A program made the translations under genes and the position numbers. Positions 1-9,087 of a DNA stretch of 64,000 nucleotides are shown in pieces. The first letter of the stretch is position 1. Each line of letters starts with the position of its first letter. This DNA is from Donghicola mangrovi (GTDB lineage: Bacteria > Pseudomonadota > Alphaproteobacteria > Rhodobacterales > Rhodobacteraceae): assembly GCF_013377535.1 (NCBI RefSeq), contig NZ_JABCJE010000014.1:1-64000 (forward strand). Reading direction: 5' to 3'. The notes beneath the pieces were generated by a model. It had not been told where the DNA came from. It saw only the letters and a list, made by a program, of their open reading frames with translations, and did no database searches.

Positions 1-63
1 CGTGGATCGTGGATCGTGGATCGTGGATCGTGGATCGTGGATCGTGGATCGTGGATCGTGGAT
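1..63. repeat. 7-bp tandem repeat, nine copies
   Basis: The unit CGTGGAT is repeated nine times without a mismatch from the first base of the window, so the array may continue to the left. Read on the minus strand it gives a recurring Ser-Thr-Ile-His / Asp-Pro-Arg pattern. It lies exactly where an IS30-type transposase would encode its Arg-Ser-Thr-Ile helix-turn-helix motif. It probably arose by slippage inside a dead transposase gene. Confidence 0.95.
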
Positions 64-167
64 CATTTCAGCACGCGGGCCATTTCCCCATCAGGGATCT
101 TTGCAAGCCTCCAACGCTCGATGAGCACACGTTTTTAGATGCTAAGCTGATTGTAAACGGCTTCCAT
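1..167 (-). pseudogene. IS30-family transposase, N-terminal remnant
   Basis: Minus-strand reading from an ATG at 165-167 gives MEAVYNQLSI, a TAA stop (135-137), then KRVLIERWRLAKIPDGEMA, RVLK, a TGA and STIH. This follows the usual IS30 transposase start: a Tyr-x-Gln-Leu-Ser stretch, an Ile-Glu-Arg-Trp helix, then a Met-Ala-x-x-Leu ... Ser-Thr-Ile helix-turn-helix. Two in-frame stops and the 7-bp repeat array show that it is dead. The rest of the element would lie left of the window. The family call is by motif resemblance only. Confidence 0.5.
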
Positions 168-557
168 TGCAGCATCTCTCCATTAGATAACTCTCTGTTT
201 CGATAAAGAATTTGCACTTCGGATGTGAAGCCACCGCTACACGCCCGATCGGCCCATAGCCAAGATTATGTATTATTCGGGGGCTTTCCAGCGTTTTCGG
301 AGCGGTCTGCATCTGAAATTGCTTACGACGGCTATGTTGCCGATTGCTCGGCGGTAGGCACTTTGAATGTAAGCCGATCCATGAAGTGGTCCTTGGGGCC
401 GTCACATTGTGGAAAGACGTGGAATTCCAAATCAACGCGATCCGGCTCTGCAGTCATCGAGGACTGTTGGCCATTTCTCTTGGATACGCTTCTTCGACTG
501 TTGCAGGCGTTTGACGGGCCATGATTATTATTCATATACTTGAATGCGTTATCTACC
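168..557. other. Intergenic, no gene recognised
   Basis: About 390 bp upstream of the nap promoter. Short open frames exist on both strands, but none resembles a protein family, has a convincing ribosome-binding site or shows the GC-rich codon use of the nap genes. It is probably decayed mobile-element DNA linked to the IS30 remnant on its left. Confidence 0.5.
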
Positions 558-571
558 ATGATTCAGATCAA
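558..571 (+). promoter_or_regulatory. FNR-type box upstream of napF
   Basis: ATGAT-TCAG-ATCAA matches the FNR consensus TTGAT-N4-ATCAA at 9 of 10 fixed positions. It lies 58 nt before the napF ATG, typical of an activated anaerobic promoter. Its half-sites (TGAT/ATCA) differ from the TTRAC/GTCAA boxes in front of nir, nor, nos and hemN. That suggests oxygen (FNR) rather than, or in addition to, NO (Dnr) control of nitrate reduction. Confidence 0.7.
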
Positions 572-629
572 GGTCGGAATAAAATGTGGATTCTATCCAC
601 GCTGGAAAGCACCTGATTGGATTCACCTT

Positions 630-1130
630 ATGCGTTGCGGCGTTCACAGACGCGCTTTTCTGACGGGCCAGGTTACCCCCGAGTTACCGGCCATGACACC
701 GCCCGGCTCCGGCGGCGATTTCCTACGTCTGTGTGATGGCTGCGGCGCCTGCGCCGATGCCTGTTCTGCGGGGATCATCGTAAAGGGCAAGGTCCCCACA
801 GTCGATTTCGACCGTGGCGCCTGCACCTTTTGCGGTGAGTGCATCGCCGCCTGTCCCACAGATGCCCTCGAGCCCGAACGCCTCTCCGACTGGCCATGGC
901 GCGGCGTGATCATCGACAATTGCCTTTCGCTGAACGGCATCGCCTGCCGCGCATGCGAAGACGCCTGCGACCTGCGGGCCATCCGGTTTCGCCTGATGAC
1001 CGGTGGACGATCCGCCCCCGTGCTTGACCAAAGTCAATGCACCGGTTGCGGGGAATGCGCATTCACCTGTCCGGCTGAAGCGATCCGCTTCAAGCTGGTT
1101 GAAGCTTCGGAGAGGGAGACCCTGCAATGA
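630..1130 (+). CDS. napF: NapF, cytoplasmic ferredoxin-type protein of periplasmic nitrate reductase
   Basis: A 166-aa polyferredoxin thought to act in the cytoplasm on NapA before export (iron-sulfur or electron handling). Cysteine sets are visible at 35-38-41-45, 65-68-71-75, 98/106/109/113 (irregular) and 137-140-143-147. The start at 630 ([10 protein letters not shown]) is preferred because the longer frame from 540 would run through the FNR-type box at 558-571. It is first gene of the nap operon, and its stop overlaps the napD ATG (ATGA). An N-terminal His-Arg-Arg-Ala-Phe resembles the short Arg-Arg-Ala-Phe start of other NapF proteins and is not a cleavable signal. Confidence 0.92.
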   Translation: MRCGVHRRAFLTGQVTPELPAMTPPGSGGDFLRLCDGCGACADACSAGIIVKGKVPTVDFDRGACTFCGECIAACPTDALEPERLSDWPWRGVIIDNCLSLNGIACRACEDACDLRAIRFRLMTGGRSAPVLDQSQCTGCGECAFTCPAEAIRFKLVEASERETLQ

Positions 1131-1399
1131 ACATCTGTGGATGCCTTGTCCACCTTGCCCCGGCCTTCCGCGACAGCGCGCGGGATGCCATCGCGGGCCA
1201 TCCCGGCGTCGAGATCCATGCCGAGACGGAGGATGGCCGCTTCGTCGTCACTGTCGAGGACACCGACACCGCCCGCGCCTCCGAGACCATCATGGCGCTG
1301 CACCAGGTGCCGGGCGTCGTGTCACTTTCGTTGACTTATCACAGTTTCGAAGACCTTTCCGAACCCCAATCCGAACTCGAGCCGGAGTTGACCGCATGA
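1127..1399 (+). CDS. napD: NapD, NapA-specific Tat chaperone
   Basis: A 90-aa cytoplasmic protein of the NapD fold (ferredoxin-like beta-alpha-beta). The family binds the twin-arginine signal of NapA and holds back export until the molybdenum cofactor is inserted. The N-terminal [11 protein letters not shown] and the central hydrophobic Val-Val-Ser-Leu-Ser-Leu-x-Tyr-His stretch fit NapD. ATGA overlaps with napF and with napA indicate translational coupling, which matches stoichiometric folding of NapA. The C-terminal tail is acidic. Confidence 0.93.
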   Translation: MNICGCLVHLAPAFRDSARDAIAGHPGVEIHAETEDGRFVVTVEDTDTARASETIMALHQVPGVVSLSLTYHSFEDLSEPQSELEPELTA

Positions 1400-3888
1400 C
1401 CGTTTCCCAATCCCGCCGCGCCTTCCTCAAGGCCTCCGCCGCCGCATCGACCGCCGCCGCTGCCGGGCTGACCCTGCCCGTGGACGCGCAGGCCCAGCAG
1501 GCGGGCAATGCCGGCATCCGCTGGGACAAGGCGCCCTGCCGTTTCTGCGGCACCGGCTGTTCCGTGCTCGTCGGCACCAAGGAAGGCCGCGTCGTGGCCA
1601 CCCAGGGCGATCCCGACGCGCCGGTGAACCGCGGCCTCAACTGCATCAAGGGCTACTTCCTGTCGAAGATCATGTACGGCCAGGACCGGCTGACCACGCC
1701 ATTGCTGCGCAAGACCAACGGCGTCTATGACAAGAACGGCGAGTTCGAGCCGGTCAGCTGGGACGAAGCCTTCGACGTCATGGCGTCAAAGTGGAAGGAA
1801 ACCCTGAAGGAGAAGGGCCCGACCGCCGTCGGCATGTTCGGCTCGGGCCAGTGGACGGTGTGGGAAGGTTACGCCGCCGCCAAGCTGATGAAGGCGGGCT
1901 TCCGTACCAACAACATCGACCCGAACGCGCGGCATTGCATGGCCTCTGCCGTGGTGGGCTTCATCCGCGCCTTCGGGATCGACGAGCCGATGGGGTGTTA
2001 TGACGACTTCGAGCACGCGGATACCTTCGTGCTCTGGGGGTCGAACATGGCGGAGATGCACCCGATCCTGTGGTCGCGCCTGACCGACACCCGCCTGACC
2101 AAGCCCGGTGCCGAGGTGCATGTGCTCTCGACCTACGAACACCGCTCATTTGAACTGGCCGACAACGGCATGGTCTTCCGCCCGCAGTCCGACCTCGCGA
2201 TCCTGAACTACATCGCCAATTACATCATCCAGAACGACGCGGTGAACTGGGATTTCGTCAACGCGCATGTGAACTTCAAGAAGACCGATACGGACATCGG
2301 CTACGGTCTGCGTGACGAGCACGAGTTGCAGCAGGCCGCCGCCAACCCCGACAGCGGCAAGCTCTCGGACATGACCTTCGACGAATATGCCGCCTCGGTC
2401 GCCGAGTATACGGTGGAGCGCGCCTCGGAGATTTCCGGCGTGCCGGCGGCGCAGCTCGAACGGCTGGCGCAGCAATATGCCGATCCGGAGCGCAAGGTGA
2501 TGTCGCTCTGGACCATGGGCTTCAACCAGCACACACGCGGCTCCTGGGTCAACGGGCTGATGTACAACGTCCATCTGCTGGTCGGGAAGATCTCGGAACC
2601 GGGAAACTCGCCGTTTTCTCTGACCGGCCAGCCCTCGGCCTGCGGCACCGCGCGCGAGGTTGGCACCTTCGCCCACCGCCTGCCCGCCGACATGGTGGTC
2701 ACGAACCCCGAACACCGCGCCCATTGCGAGGAGGTCTGGGGCCTGCCCGAAGGCACCATCCCCGATAAGCCCGGCTTCCACGCCGTGTTGCAGAACCGGA
2801 TGCTGAAGGACGGCAAGCTCAACGCCTACTGGGTGCAGTGCAACAACAACATGCAGGCCGCGCCCAACATCAACGAGGAAGGCTTCCCCGGCTATCGCAA
2901 CCCTGCCAATTTTATCACGGTGTCGGACCCCTATCCGACCGTCACCGCCATGGCTGCCGATCTGATCCTGCCCACCGCCATGTGGGTGGAGAAGGAAGGC
3001 GCCTACGGCAACGCCGAGCGCCGCACGCAGTTCTGGCGGCAGCAGGTCAGCGCCCCGGGCGAGGCGCGCTCTGACCTGTGGCAGCTCATGGAATTCTCGA
3101 AACGCTTCACGGTCGAGGAAGCCTGGGGCGAGGAGCTGCTGGCGCTCAAGCCGGAACTGCGCGGCAAGACGCTCTACGAGGTGCTCTTCGAGAACGGCAA
3201 GGTGAACGCCTACCCGCTCACCGAGACCGCCGAAGGTTTCGAGAACCAGGAGGCGCAGCACTTCGGCTACTACGTGCAGAAGGGATTGTTCGAGGAATAT
3301 GCCGATTTCGGGCGCGGCCATGGCCACGACCTCGCGCCCTTCGACATGTACCACCAGGCGCGCGGCATGCGTTGGCCGGTGGTCGACGGAAAGGAAACGC
3401 TCTACCGCTTCCGCGAGGGCTATGACCCCTACGTCGAAGACGGCAAGGGCGTGCAGTTCTACGGCAAGCCCGATGGCCGCGCGAACATCATCTTTGCCCC
3501 CTTCGAGGACGCAGCCGAGGTGCCTGACGATGAGTTCGACCTCTGGCTCTGCACCGGCCGGGTGCTGGAGCACTGGCATTCCGGGTCGATGACCCGCCGC
3601 GTGCCGGAACTGCACAAGGCCTTCCCGTCTGCAGTGGTTTTCATGCATCCCGAGGATGCCAAATCGCGGGGCCTGCGGCGTGGGCAGGAGATCATGATCT
3701 CCACCCGTCGCGGCGAGATGTTGTCGCGTGTCGAGACGCGCGGCCGCAACAAGCCGCCCAAGGGCCTCGTCTTCGTGCCGTGGTTCGACGAGGGCCAGCT
3801 GATCAACAAGCTGACGCTCGACGCCACCTGCCCGCTGTCCAAGGAAACCGACTTCAAGAAATGCGCCTGCAAGGTTGAGCGCGCGTAA
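1396..3888 (+). CDS. napA: NapA, catalytic subunit of periplasmic nitrate reductase
   Basis: An 830-aa molybdopterin oxidoreductase reducing nitrate to nitrite in the periplasm with bis-MGD and one [4Fe-4S]. The Tat signal has SRRAFLK at residues 6-12. The cluster ligands are C48, C51, C55 and C83, and the Mo-ligating cysteine is C181 in NARHCMAS. Length is normal for the family. The start at 1396 overlaps the napD stop; a longer in-frame start inside napD would bury the Tat motif and is rejected. It receives electrons from NapB and NapC and needs MoeA (encoded downstream) for its cofactor. Confidence 0.98.
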   Translation: MTVSQSRRAFLKASAAASTAAAAGLTLPVDAQAQQAGNAGIRWDKAPCRFCGTGCSVLVGTKEGRVVATQGDPDAPVNRGLNCIKGYFLSKIMYGQDRLTTPLLRKTNGVYDKNGEFEPVSWDEAFDVMASKWKETLKEKGPTAVGMFGSGQWTVWEGYAAAKLMKAGFRTNNIDPNARHCMASAVVGFIRAFGIDEPMGCYDDFEHADTFVLWGSNMAEMHPILWSRLTDTRLTKPGAEVHVLSTYEHRSFELADNGMVFRPQSDLAILNYIANYIIQNDAVNWDFVNAHVNFKKTDTDIGYGLRDEHELQQAAANPDSGKLSDMTFDEYAASVAEYTVERASEISGVPAAQLERLAQQYADPERKVMSLWTMGFNQHTRGSWVNGLMYNVHLLVGKISEPGNSPFSLTGQPSACGTAREVGTFAHRLPADMVVTNPEHRAHCEEVWGLPEGTIPDKPGFHAVLQNRMLKDGKLNAYWVQCNNNMQAAPNINEEGFPGYRNPANFITVSDPYPTVTAMAADLILPTAMWVEKEGAYGNAERRTQFWRQQVSAPGEARSDLWQLMEFSKRFTVEEAWGEELLALKPELRGKTLYEVLFENGKVNAYPLTETAEGFENQEAQHFGYYVQKGLFEEYADFGRGHGHDLAPFDMYHQARGMRWPVVDGKETLYRFREGYDPYVEDGKGVQFYGKPDGRANIIFAPFEDAAEVPDDEFDLWLCTGRVLEHWHSGSMTRRVPELHKAFPSAVVFMHPEDAKSRGLRRGQEIMISTRRGEMLSRVETRGRNKPPKGLVFVPWFDEGQLINKLTLDATCPLSKETDFKKCACKVERA

Positions 3889-3903
3889 CCAATTGAACGG
3901 ATA

Positions 3904-4725
3904 ATGAAAATGCCCAGCTCCTCCCCCATGTCGCCCGCCCGCCGGAGGTTCCTGACGGACACCGCCCGCATGGCTGGCGGCTGCGCGGTGGCGGGGCTGG
4001 GCCTCGCCTACATCACCAGCGATGCACGCGCCCTGCCCGCCGAGGCGCTGCGCCCACCGGGCGCCCTGCCCGAGGACGACTTCCTCTCGGCCTGCATCCG
4101 CTGCGGGCTGTGTGTGCGCGACTGTCCCTATGACACGCTGAAACTGGCCGAACTGGGCATGGATGGCCCCGCCACCGGCACGCCCTTCTTCACCGCGCGC
4201 GAGATCGCCTGCGAGATGTGCGAGGACATCCCCTGCGTCGCCGCCTGCCCGACCGGCGCTTTGGACAAGTCCCTGACCAATATCGACGATGCGAAGATGG
4301 GCACCGCCGTGCTGGTCGATCAGGAGAATTGCCTGAACTTCCTGGGGCTCAGGTGCGACGTATGCTACCGGGTCTGTCCGGTGATCGACGAGGCGATCAC
4401 GCTGGAGGTCCGCCACAACGACCGCTCCGGCCACCACGCCATTTTCGCGCCGACCGTGGCCGCCGACAGATGCACCGGCTGCGGCATCTGCGAGAAATCC
4501 TGCGTCCTGCCCGAGGCGGCGATCAAGGTCCTGCCGATCCGCCTCGCCCGAGCCACAAGCGCCGACCACTACCGCAAGGGCTGGGAGGAACAGGCAGAAA
4601 AGGGCGGCCCGGTGCTGGACGGCATCATCGACCTGCCCGACCGCCTGCCCGGACCGGGGACGGACAACCTCGCCGCGCCGGGTGGTTACGAACCCGCTTT
4701 CAAACTGCCGGGGGCGGGCCAATGA
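3904..4725 (+). CDS. napG: NapG, periplasmic ferredoxin-type quinol dehydrogenase subunit
   Basis: A 273-aa Tat-exported iron-sulfur protein with ARRRFLT at residues 12-18. It has four [4Fe-4S] cysteine sets: C64-67-70-74, C103-106-111-115, C143-151-154-158 and C190-193-196-200. The family partners NapH in a second quinol-to-NapC route. It lies 15 bp after napA, and its stop overlaps the napH ATG. Nearby in-frame ATGs (3910, 3928) are alternative starts, but all keep the Tat motif. Confidence 0.95.
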   Translation: MKMPSSSPMSPARRRFLTDTARMAGGCAVAGLGLAYITSDARALPAEALRPPGALPEDDFLSACIRCGLCVRDCPYDTLKLAELGMDGPATGTPFFTAREIACEMCEDIPCVAACPTGALDKSLTNIDDAKMGTAVLVDQENCLNFLGLRCDVCYRVCPVIDEAITLEVRHNDRSGHHAIFAPTVAADRCTGCGICEKSCVLPEAAIKVLPIRLARATSADHYRKGWEEQAEKGGPVLDGIIDLPDRLPGPGTDNLAAPGGYEPAFKLPGAGQ

Positions 4726-5621
4726 GCGCCAAGACGAAATCCCCCGTCGGGGTCGAGGCCATCGCCGCAAAGGGCTGGCTTGGCGCGCATAAATGGCTGA
4801 TCGCCCGACGCCTGTCGCAAACCGCGTTCCTGATGTTGTTCCTCGTCGGGCCGTGGTTCGGCTGGCGCGTCGTGGACGGCACCTTGGCCGGGTCCAGGAC
4901 CCTGAACATCCTGCCGCTGACCGACCCCTTCATCACTCTCCAAGGCAGCGTCGCCGGACACTGGCCGGAACTGACGGCGCTGATTGGCGCGCTGATCGTC
5001 CTCGCCGCCTATGCCCTGATCGGCGGGCGCATGTATTGCTCCTGGGTCTGCCCTATCAATCCCGTCACCGATGCCGCCCACTGGCTTCACGACCGGCTCA
5101 ACATGCCGAAAGGCTGGCAGCCCAAGCGCCATACCCGCCTTTGGCTGATGGCAACGGTGCTCGTCACCTCCGCCCTGACAGGCACCATTGCTTGGGAAGT
5201 GATCAACCCGATCGCCATGCTCCATCGCGGCCTCGTCTTCGGCATGGGCGCTGCATGGGGCGTCGTCATCGCGGTGTTCCTCTTCGACCTCTTCGTATCA
5301 CGGCGCGGATGGTGCGGGCACCTCTGCCCGGTCGGGGCCTTCTACGGTCTGCTCGGGCAGAAATCGCTGCTGCGCGTCTCCGCCCCCAACCGCGCCGCCT
5401 GCGACGACTGCATGGACTGCTTTGCCGTCTGCCCGGAGAACCACGTCATCACCCCGGCCCTGCGCGGCAAGGACGGTGATACCCCCCTGATCCTCGCCCC
5501 CGATTGCACTAATTGCGGGCGCTGCATTGACGTCTGTTCCGTCGATGTCTTCACCTTCACCCATCGCTTCGACGACCGCATGTCGGTCGCCACACCCGAC
5601 GCTGCCAACAAGGCTGCCTGA
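4722..5621 (+). CDS. napH: NapH, membrane quinol dehydrogenase subunit
   Basis: A 299-aa inner-membrane ferredoxin-type protein. About four hydrophobic helices are interrupted by two CX3CP signatures (CSWVCPINP and CGHLCPVGA), as in NapH, NosR and NirI. The C-terminal cytoplasmic part carries two ferredoxin cysteine sets ([11 protein letters not shown] and [11 protein letters not shown]). It works with NapG to pass quinol electrons towards NapC and NapB. The start at 4722 overlaps the napG stop; the much longer upstream frame is a napG shadow. Confidence 0.95.
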   Translation: MSAKTKSPVGVEAIAAKGWLGAHKWLIARRLSQTAFLMLFLVGPWFGWRVVDGTLAGSRTLNILPLTDPFITLQGSVAGHWPELTALIGALIVLAAYALIGGRMYCSWVCPINPVTDAAHWLHDRLNMPKGWQPKRHTRLWLMATVLVTSALTGTIAWEVINPIAMLHRGLVFGMGAAWGVVIAVFLFDLFVSRRGWCGHLCPVGAFYGLLGQKSLLRVSAPNRAACDDCMDCFAVCPENHVITPALRGKDGDTPLILAPDCTNCGRCIDVCSVDVFTFTHRFDDRMSVATPDAANKAA

Positions 5622-5639
5622 CCAAAACGGAGAGCAAAC

Positions 5640-6077
5640 ATGAAACTTCACGTCCTTGCGGTTGCCTCCGCCCTTGCCGCCACCCTGACCTTCGCGGGCT
5701 TCGTGGGTGCGCAGCAGTCGGGCGGCGTGACCTCGCTGCGTAATGCCGCCATCGACGAGACCAATGCCATCGAGGACACCTATCACCAGGACGAGGGTCG
5801 CGAGCCGCGCAACTACCGCCAGCAGCCGCCCATCGTGCCGCACTCGATCGACCAGTACCAGATAGACCTGCGCACCAACCAGTGCCTGAGCTGCCACGAC
5901 TGGACCGTCGCCGGGGATCGCGGCGCGCCGACCCTGTCGATGACCCATTACATGGACCGGCAGGGCAACCAGCTCGACACCGTCGCGGGCACCCGCTGGT
6001 TCTGCAACCAGTGCCACGTGCCGCAGGCCGATGCCCCCGCGCTGGTGGGCAACACTTTCAAGCCATCGTCGAACTGA
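5640..6077 (+). CDS. napB: NapB, dihaem cytochrome c electron-transfer subunit
   Basis: A 145-aa secreted small subunit of nitrate reductase. It has a Sec signal peptide (about residues 1-24, ending VGAQQ) and two haem-c sites, CLSCH (82-86) and CNQCH (122-126). Histidines at 68 (VPHS) and 103 (MTHY) are the likely distal ligands. A GGAG ribosome-binding site precedes the ATG. It forms a heterodimer with NapA and takes electrons from NapC, encoded next. Confidence 0.95.
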   Translation: MKLHVLAVASALAATLTFAGFVGAQQSGGVTSLRNAAIDETNAIEDTYHQDEGREPRNYRQQPPIVPHSIDQYQIDLRTNQCLSCHDWTVAGDRGAPTLSMTHYMDRQGNQLDTVAGTRWFCNQCHVPQADAPALVGNTFKPSSN

Positions 6078-6087
6078 GGGGGCCGAC

Positions 6088-6771
6088 ATGTCCGACACGA
6101 ACAAGCGCGGCCTCCTGCGCCGCCTCTGGGAGGGCTTCTGGAGCCCGGCCGCCGTCCTCTCCACCGGGTTCCTGCTGATCGCGGGCTTCATCGCCGGGAT
6201 CGTCTTCTGGGGCGGCTTCAACTGGTCGCTGGAACTGACCAACACCGAGGAATTCTGCACCTCCTGCCACACGATGGAGACCAACCTCGGTGAGTACCGC
6301 GAGACCATCCACTACAACAACCACTCCGGCGTGCGGGCGATCTGCTCCGACTGCCACGTCCCGCATGAATGGCAATACAAGATGAAGGCCAAGATCATGG
6401 CCGTGAAGGACGTCTACCACGAGCTGCGCGGGACGATCTCCACCCCCGAGAAATACGAGGAACGGCGGCTGGAGATGGCCTCTGCGGTCTGGACCAAGAT
6501 GAAGGCCAGCGACAGTCGTGAATGCCGCAACTGCCACGCCTTCGAGTACATGGATTTCACCATCCAGGAAACGCGCGCCGCGCAGAACCACCAGAAGGCC
6601 ATCGATACCGGCATGACCTGCATCGACTGCCACCAGGGCATCGCCCATGACCTCGCGCCCGGCTACCTCGAGGAATACAACCACGTGGTGCAGAAGCTGG
6701 CGGCGAAGGAGCATGATGCCGACATCGACGTGGCCGGGATCAAGGCGTTCCTCGGCACGAAAGCGGAGTGA
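6088..6771 (+). CDS. napC: NapC, tetrahaem membrane quinol dehydrogenase
   Basis: A 227-aa NapC/NirT-family cytochrome c. One N-terminal membrane anchor (about residues 22-45) is followed by four haem motifs: CTSCH, CSDCH, CRNCH and CIDCH. It oxidises ubiquinol and delivers electrons to NapB and NapA. The start at 6088 (MSDTNKRG), just after the napB stop, gives the usual short cytoplasmic tail; an upstream in-frame start inside napB is rejected. Confidence 0.96.
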   Translation: MSDTNKRGLLRRLWEGFWSPAAVLSTGFLLIAGFIAGIVFWGGFNWSLELTNTEEFCTSCHTMETNLGEYRETIHYNNHSGVRAICSDCHVPHEWQYKMKAKIMAVKDVYHELRGTISTPEKYEERRLEMASAVWTKMKASDSRECRNCHAFEYMDFTIQETRAAQNHQKAIDTGMTCIDCHQGIAHDLAPGYLEEYNHVVQKLAAKEHDADIDVAGIKAFLGTKAE

Positions 6772-6781
6772 GGACAGACCC

Positions 6782-7054
6782 ATGTTGAGCATTCTCGACC
6801 TTCTCGGCACCATCGGCGCGGCGGCGCTGGGGCTTCCCGGCATCCTCGGCGTGGCCCTCGGCATGACCACGCGCAACCCGCTGGTGGCGGGGCTGCTCGC
6901 CGCCATGGTCGGCGTGGTGTCACCGCTGGTACTGGGCGGATCACATTCGACCCATGTCGCCATCACGCCGCTGGAATACGGCGTGGCGCTGGTCATCGGC
7001 GCTCTGGCGGGACTCGTCGGCTGCGCCATCCGCCGCAAGGGCGCGACGGTCTGA
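6782..7054 (+). CDS. Small integral membrane protein ending the nap operon
   Basis: A 90-aa hydrophobic protein of unknown function starting MLSILDLLGTIG. Three likely membrane helices are visible (about residues 5-28, 32-52 and 62-84), with glycine-rich packing and a basic C-terminus (RRKGATV). It begins 10 bp after napC and is followed by a strong hairpin, so it is the last nap cistron. It has no cysteines or haem motif. I do not recognise the family; a role in Nap assembly or anchoring is only a guess from position. Confidence 0.75.
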   Translation: MLSILDLLGTIGAAALGLPGILGVALGMTTRNPLVAGLLAAMVGVVSPLVLGGSHSTHVAITPLEYGVALVIGALAGLVGCAIRRKGATV

Positions 7055-7066
7055 ACAACGGAAACA

Positions 7067-7097
7067 CACTGCGCCCGGCCTTGCGGCGGGCGCAGTG
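7067..7097. terminator. Bidirectional hairpin terminator between nap and the DUF2478 gene
   Basis: A perfect 11-bp inverted repeat (CACTGCGCCCG at 7067-7077, CGGGCGCAGTG at 7087-7097) with a 9-nt loop lies between the convergent ends of the nap operon and the minus-strand DUF2478 gene. There is no long T-run, so termination may be weak or Rho-assisted. It could serve both directions. Confidence 0.7.
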
Positions 7098-7113
7098 ATC
7101 CGGTCGCGGGAAC

Positions 7114-7623
7114 TCAGGCAGGCACGCGCTCCGTCAGCCAGCCGTGCAGCATTTTGTCGTCCGGCTCGAGCTGCGTGGCCATCCCTCCGGCCCAGGACAG
7201 GAAACCCTCGTGGTTCAGCCGGTTGACCGCCGTCAGCACCGGCACGCCGCGCTCCATCGCCAGCCCGAAGGCTTCACACAGCCCCCTTCCCTGGCATTCC
7301 TGCGCGCCGAACTTGTTCACGATCAGCGCATCGGCGCCCGTCTCCAGCGCCCGCATCACCCAGGCGGCGGCATCCTCCAGCGAGGCGGGATCAAGCCGGC
7401 ATCCGCGCGACCCCGTCCCGAGCTTCTGCGCGATGGCGATTTCCGGACCCTGCGGCAGCACGGCGAGGTCCATGTCGCAGGGATGATCCTTGCCTTTCGG
7501 AGCGCGGCTCTGGACGATGCCCGCCACGACGCGCCCCTCGGCGGTCAGCCGCGCCGCGAGGCCGCTCAGCAGCGGATCGGTGCTGCCGCGCTCCAGCGAC
7601 AGGATATATCCGAGACGGCTCAT
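7114..7623 (-). CDS. DUF2478 protein, molybdenum-cofactor associated NTPase-like
   Basis: A 169-aa protein starting MSRLGYILSLERGS. It matches my recollection of the DUF2478 family, which occurs beside molybdopterin or molybdate genes and is annotated as nucleoside-triphosphatase-like. Conserved-looking features are the IVNKFGAQE stretch and the C-terminal LSWAGGMATQLEPDD. It lies 1 bp downstream of moeA on the same strand, so the two are co-expressed. It probably serves NapA cofactor assembly. The start at 7623 is chosen because the longer frame lies inside moeA. Confidence 0.72.
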   Translation of the reverse strand: MSRLGYILSLERGSTDPLLSGLAARLTAEGRVVAGIVQSRAPKGKDHPCDMDLAVLPQGPEIAIAQKLGTGSRGCRLDPASLEDAAAWVMRALETGADALIVNKFGAQECQGRGLCEAFGLAMERGVPVLTAVNRLNHEGFLSWAGGMATQLEPDDKMLHGWLTERVPA

Positions 7624-7624
7624 G

Positions 7625-8911
7625 TCAGACTCCATCGGGAAAGGGCAGGAAATCAACGAGGTCCCCCTCGTCCAGAGCTTCGACCTCCGCGGGGATGAGC
7701 GCAAGCCCGTCCGCCGCAATGAGGGGCGTCATCCGCGCGGAGTGCACGGCATCGCCCAGAATGAGTTGGCTGCCAGAGCGGTCACGTCGTGCCGGGCGCG
7801 CCTCGAGCCTTCCCGGACGGTGGGTCACCGGCGCGGCCAGCGGCAGGCGTTGCAGGGGCGCCGGGGCCGCACCGGCCAGCCGATCGATCAATGGCAGGCC
7901 AAGCAGGGTAAAGGTGACGAAGGCCGCCATCGGGTTGCCCGGCAACCCCAGCCAGTGCGCCGTGCCGAAATGGCCCAGCGACACCGGCTTGCCCGGTTTC
8001 ACAGCGACACCCGGGATGGTGATCTCGCCGCCCAGATCGGCGATTGCCGCGCGCATGTGGTCTTCCCCGCCCACCGACAGCCCGCCGGTGGTGATCACGA
8101 GGTCGGCCCGCGCCGCCGCCTCTGCCAGCGCTGCGACATGGGCGGCGTGGGTGTCCTCGATGCAGACGTGCGACACGAGGTGTACATCCGGACGCAGCAT
8201 CAGGGCTGCCAGCAGCGGCCCGTTCACATCCGTGATTTCGCCCGGCGACAGCACTACCCCGGCCGGACGCAGCTCGTCTCCCGAGGTCACCACCGCGACC
8301 CGCAACCGCTTGCGGACCGGCACCGTCGCATGGCCGACCGAAACCGCCGCCGCCAGCGCGCGCGGTGTCATGCGCAGCCCCGCAGGCAACACCTCTGCGC
8401 CGGGCTCGACCTCCTCGCCCTTGCGGCGGACGTTTTCCCCCGGGGCGGGACGCCGGACGATGGTGATCCAGCCGGCCGCGTGGTGAACCTCCTCCTGCAT
8501 GATCACCGCATCCGTGCCCTCCGGGATCGGCGCGCCGGTAAAGATCCGCACCGCGCCGCCGTTCGACCGCGCACCACGGCCGCCCGCCGGAACACGCCCG
8601 GTCAGCCGCACCTGCCAAGGCCCTGTGCCCTTCAGCGCGTCGAGGCTGACCGCGTAGCCGTCCATCGCCGCGTTGTCGAAGGCGGGGACCGCCTGCACCG
8701 CGCAAAGCGGCTCTGACAGGACACGCCCGAGCGCCTGACCCACGGGCAGGCGTTCCATGCCGTAGGTCCGCACGGTCACGGCGGCCACGCGCGCCCGAGC
8801 CTCGTCCAGCGACAGGACCTTCGAGCCGCCGCATCCGCAGTCGCAGCGCCTGTTCATCTCGCCAGCCCTGTCATTGGTCTTTGCACCGGCGTTCCGGAAG
8901 TCGTCCTTCAT
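7625..8911 (-). CDS. moeA: MoeA, molybdopterin molybdenumtransferase
   Basis: A cytoplasmic enzyme inserting molybdate into adenylylated molybdopterin. It shows the MoeA core: PAFDNAAMDGYA, IFTGAPIP, then the MoaB/MogA-like domain with TSGDEL, TTGGLSVG and GLPGNPMA. The start at 8911 (MKDDF, 428 aa) is preferred because it puts the FNR/Dnr-type box (8975-8988) 63 nt upstream, as at nir and nor. ATG 8857 (MNRRCDCGCGG) is the alternative, and the 8983 start would fall inside the box. The N-terminal Cys-Asp-Cys-Gly-Cys stretch is unusual for MoeA. Confidence 0.9.
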   Translation of the reverse strand: MKDDFRNAGAKTNDRAGEMNRRCDCGCGGSKVLSLDEARARVAAVTVRTYGMERLPVGQALGRVLSEPLCAVQAVPAFDNAAMDGYAVSLDALKGTGPWQVRLTGRVPAGGRGARSNGGAVRIFTGAPIPEGTDAVIMQEEVHHAAGWITIVRRPAPGENVRRKGEEVEPGAEVLPAGLRMTPRALAAAVSVGHATVPVRKRLRVAVVTSGDELRPAGVVLSPGEITDVNGPLLAALMLRPDVHLVSHVCIEDTHAAHVAALAEAAARADLVITTGGLSVGGEDHMRAAIADLGGEITIPGVAVKPGKPVSLGHFGTAHWLGLPGNPMAAFVTFTLLGLPLIDRLAGAAPAPLQRLPLAAPVTHRPGRLEARPARRDRSGSQLILGDAVHSARMTPLIAADGLALIPAEVEALDEGDLVDFLPFPDGV

Positions 8912-8974
8912 GTCAGCCCCGTCCCGAAGATGTTTCCGTGATTCTGCTATTAATCCGGCTTTCACGGCGGCGAC

Positions 8975-8988
8975 TTGATTCATGACAA
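8975..8988. promoter_or_regulatory. FNR/Dnr-like box between moeA and dnr
   Basis: TTGAT-TCAT-GACAA, an imperfect palindrome in which one half-site is FNR-like (TTGAT) and the other Dnr-like (GACAA). It lies in the divergent interval, 63 nt from the moeA ATG at 8911 and about 100 nt from the regulator ATG at 9088. It is weaker than the nir, nor and hemN boxes. Autoregulation of the Dnr gene through this site is possible. Confidence 0.45.
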
Positions 8989-9087
8989 GGCATGGCAGCG
9001 TTAACTCTTTATCCGGTGCCCTGAGTGAACCATAAACAATGCGACCATCCCGGCGACGGGATGCACGACAATCTCCCGGGGGAAACC

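Noticed and set aside
1-63. CRISPR-like array
   Set aside because: The repeats are 7 bp with no spacers; this is a simple tandem repeat. No CRISPR array or cas gene was seen anywhere in the window.
142-559. Three short overlapping open frames left of the nap promoter
   Set aside because: No recognisable family, weak or absent ribosome-binding sites and mutual overlap; only the IS30-like remnant at 1-167 could be supported.
540-629. N-terminal extension of napF from ATG 540
   Set aside because: It would place the FNR-type box (558-571) inside the coding sequence and add residues not seen in NapF proteins.
2146-4770. Very long minus-strand open frame (874 codons) opposite napA and napG
   Set aside because: Antisense shadow caused by high GC and third-position bias; napA and napG are certain on the plus strand, and the translated product has no family resemblance.
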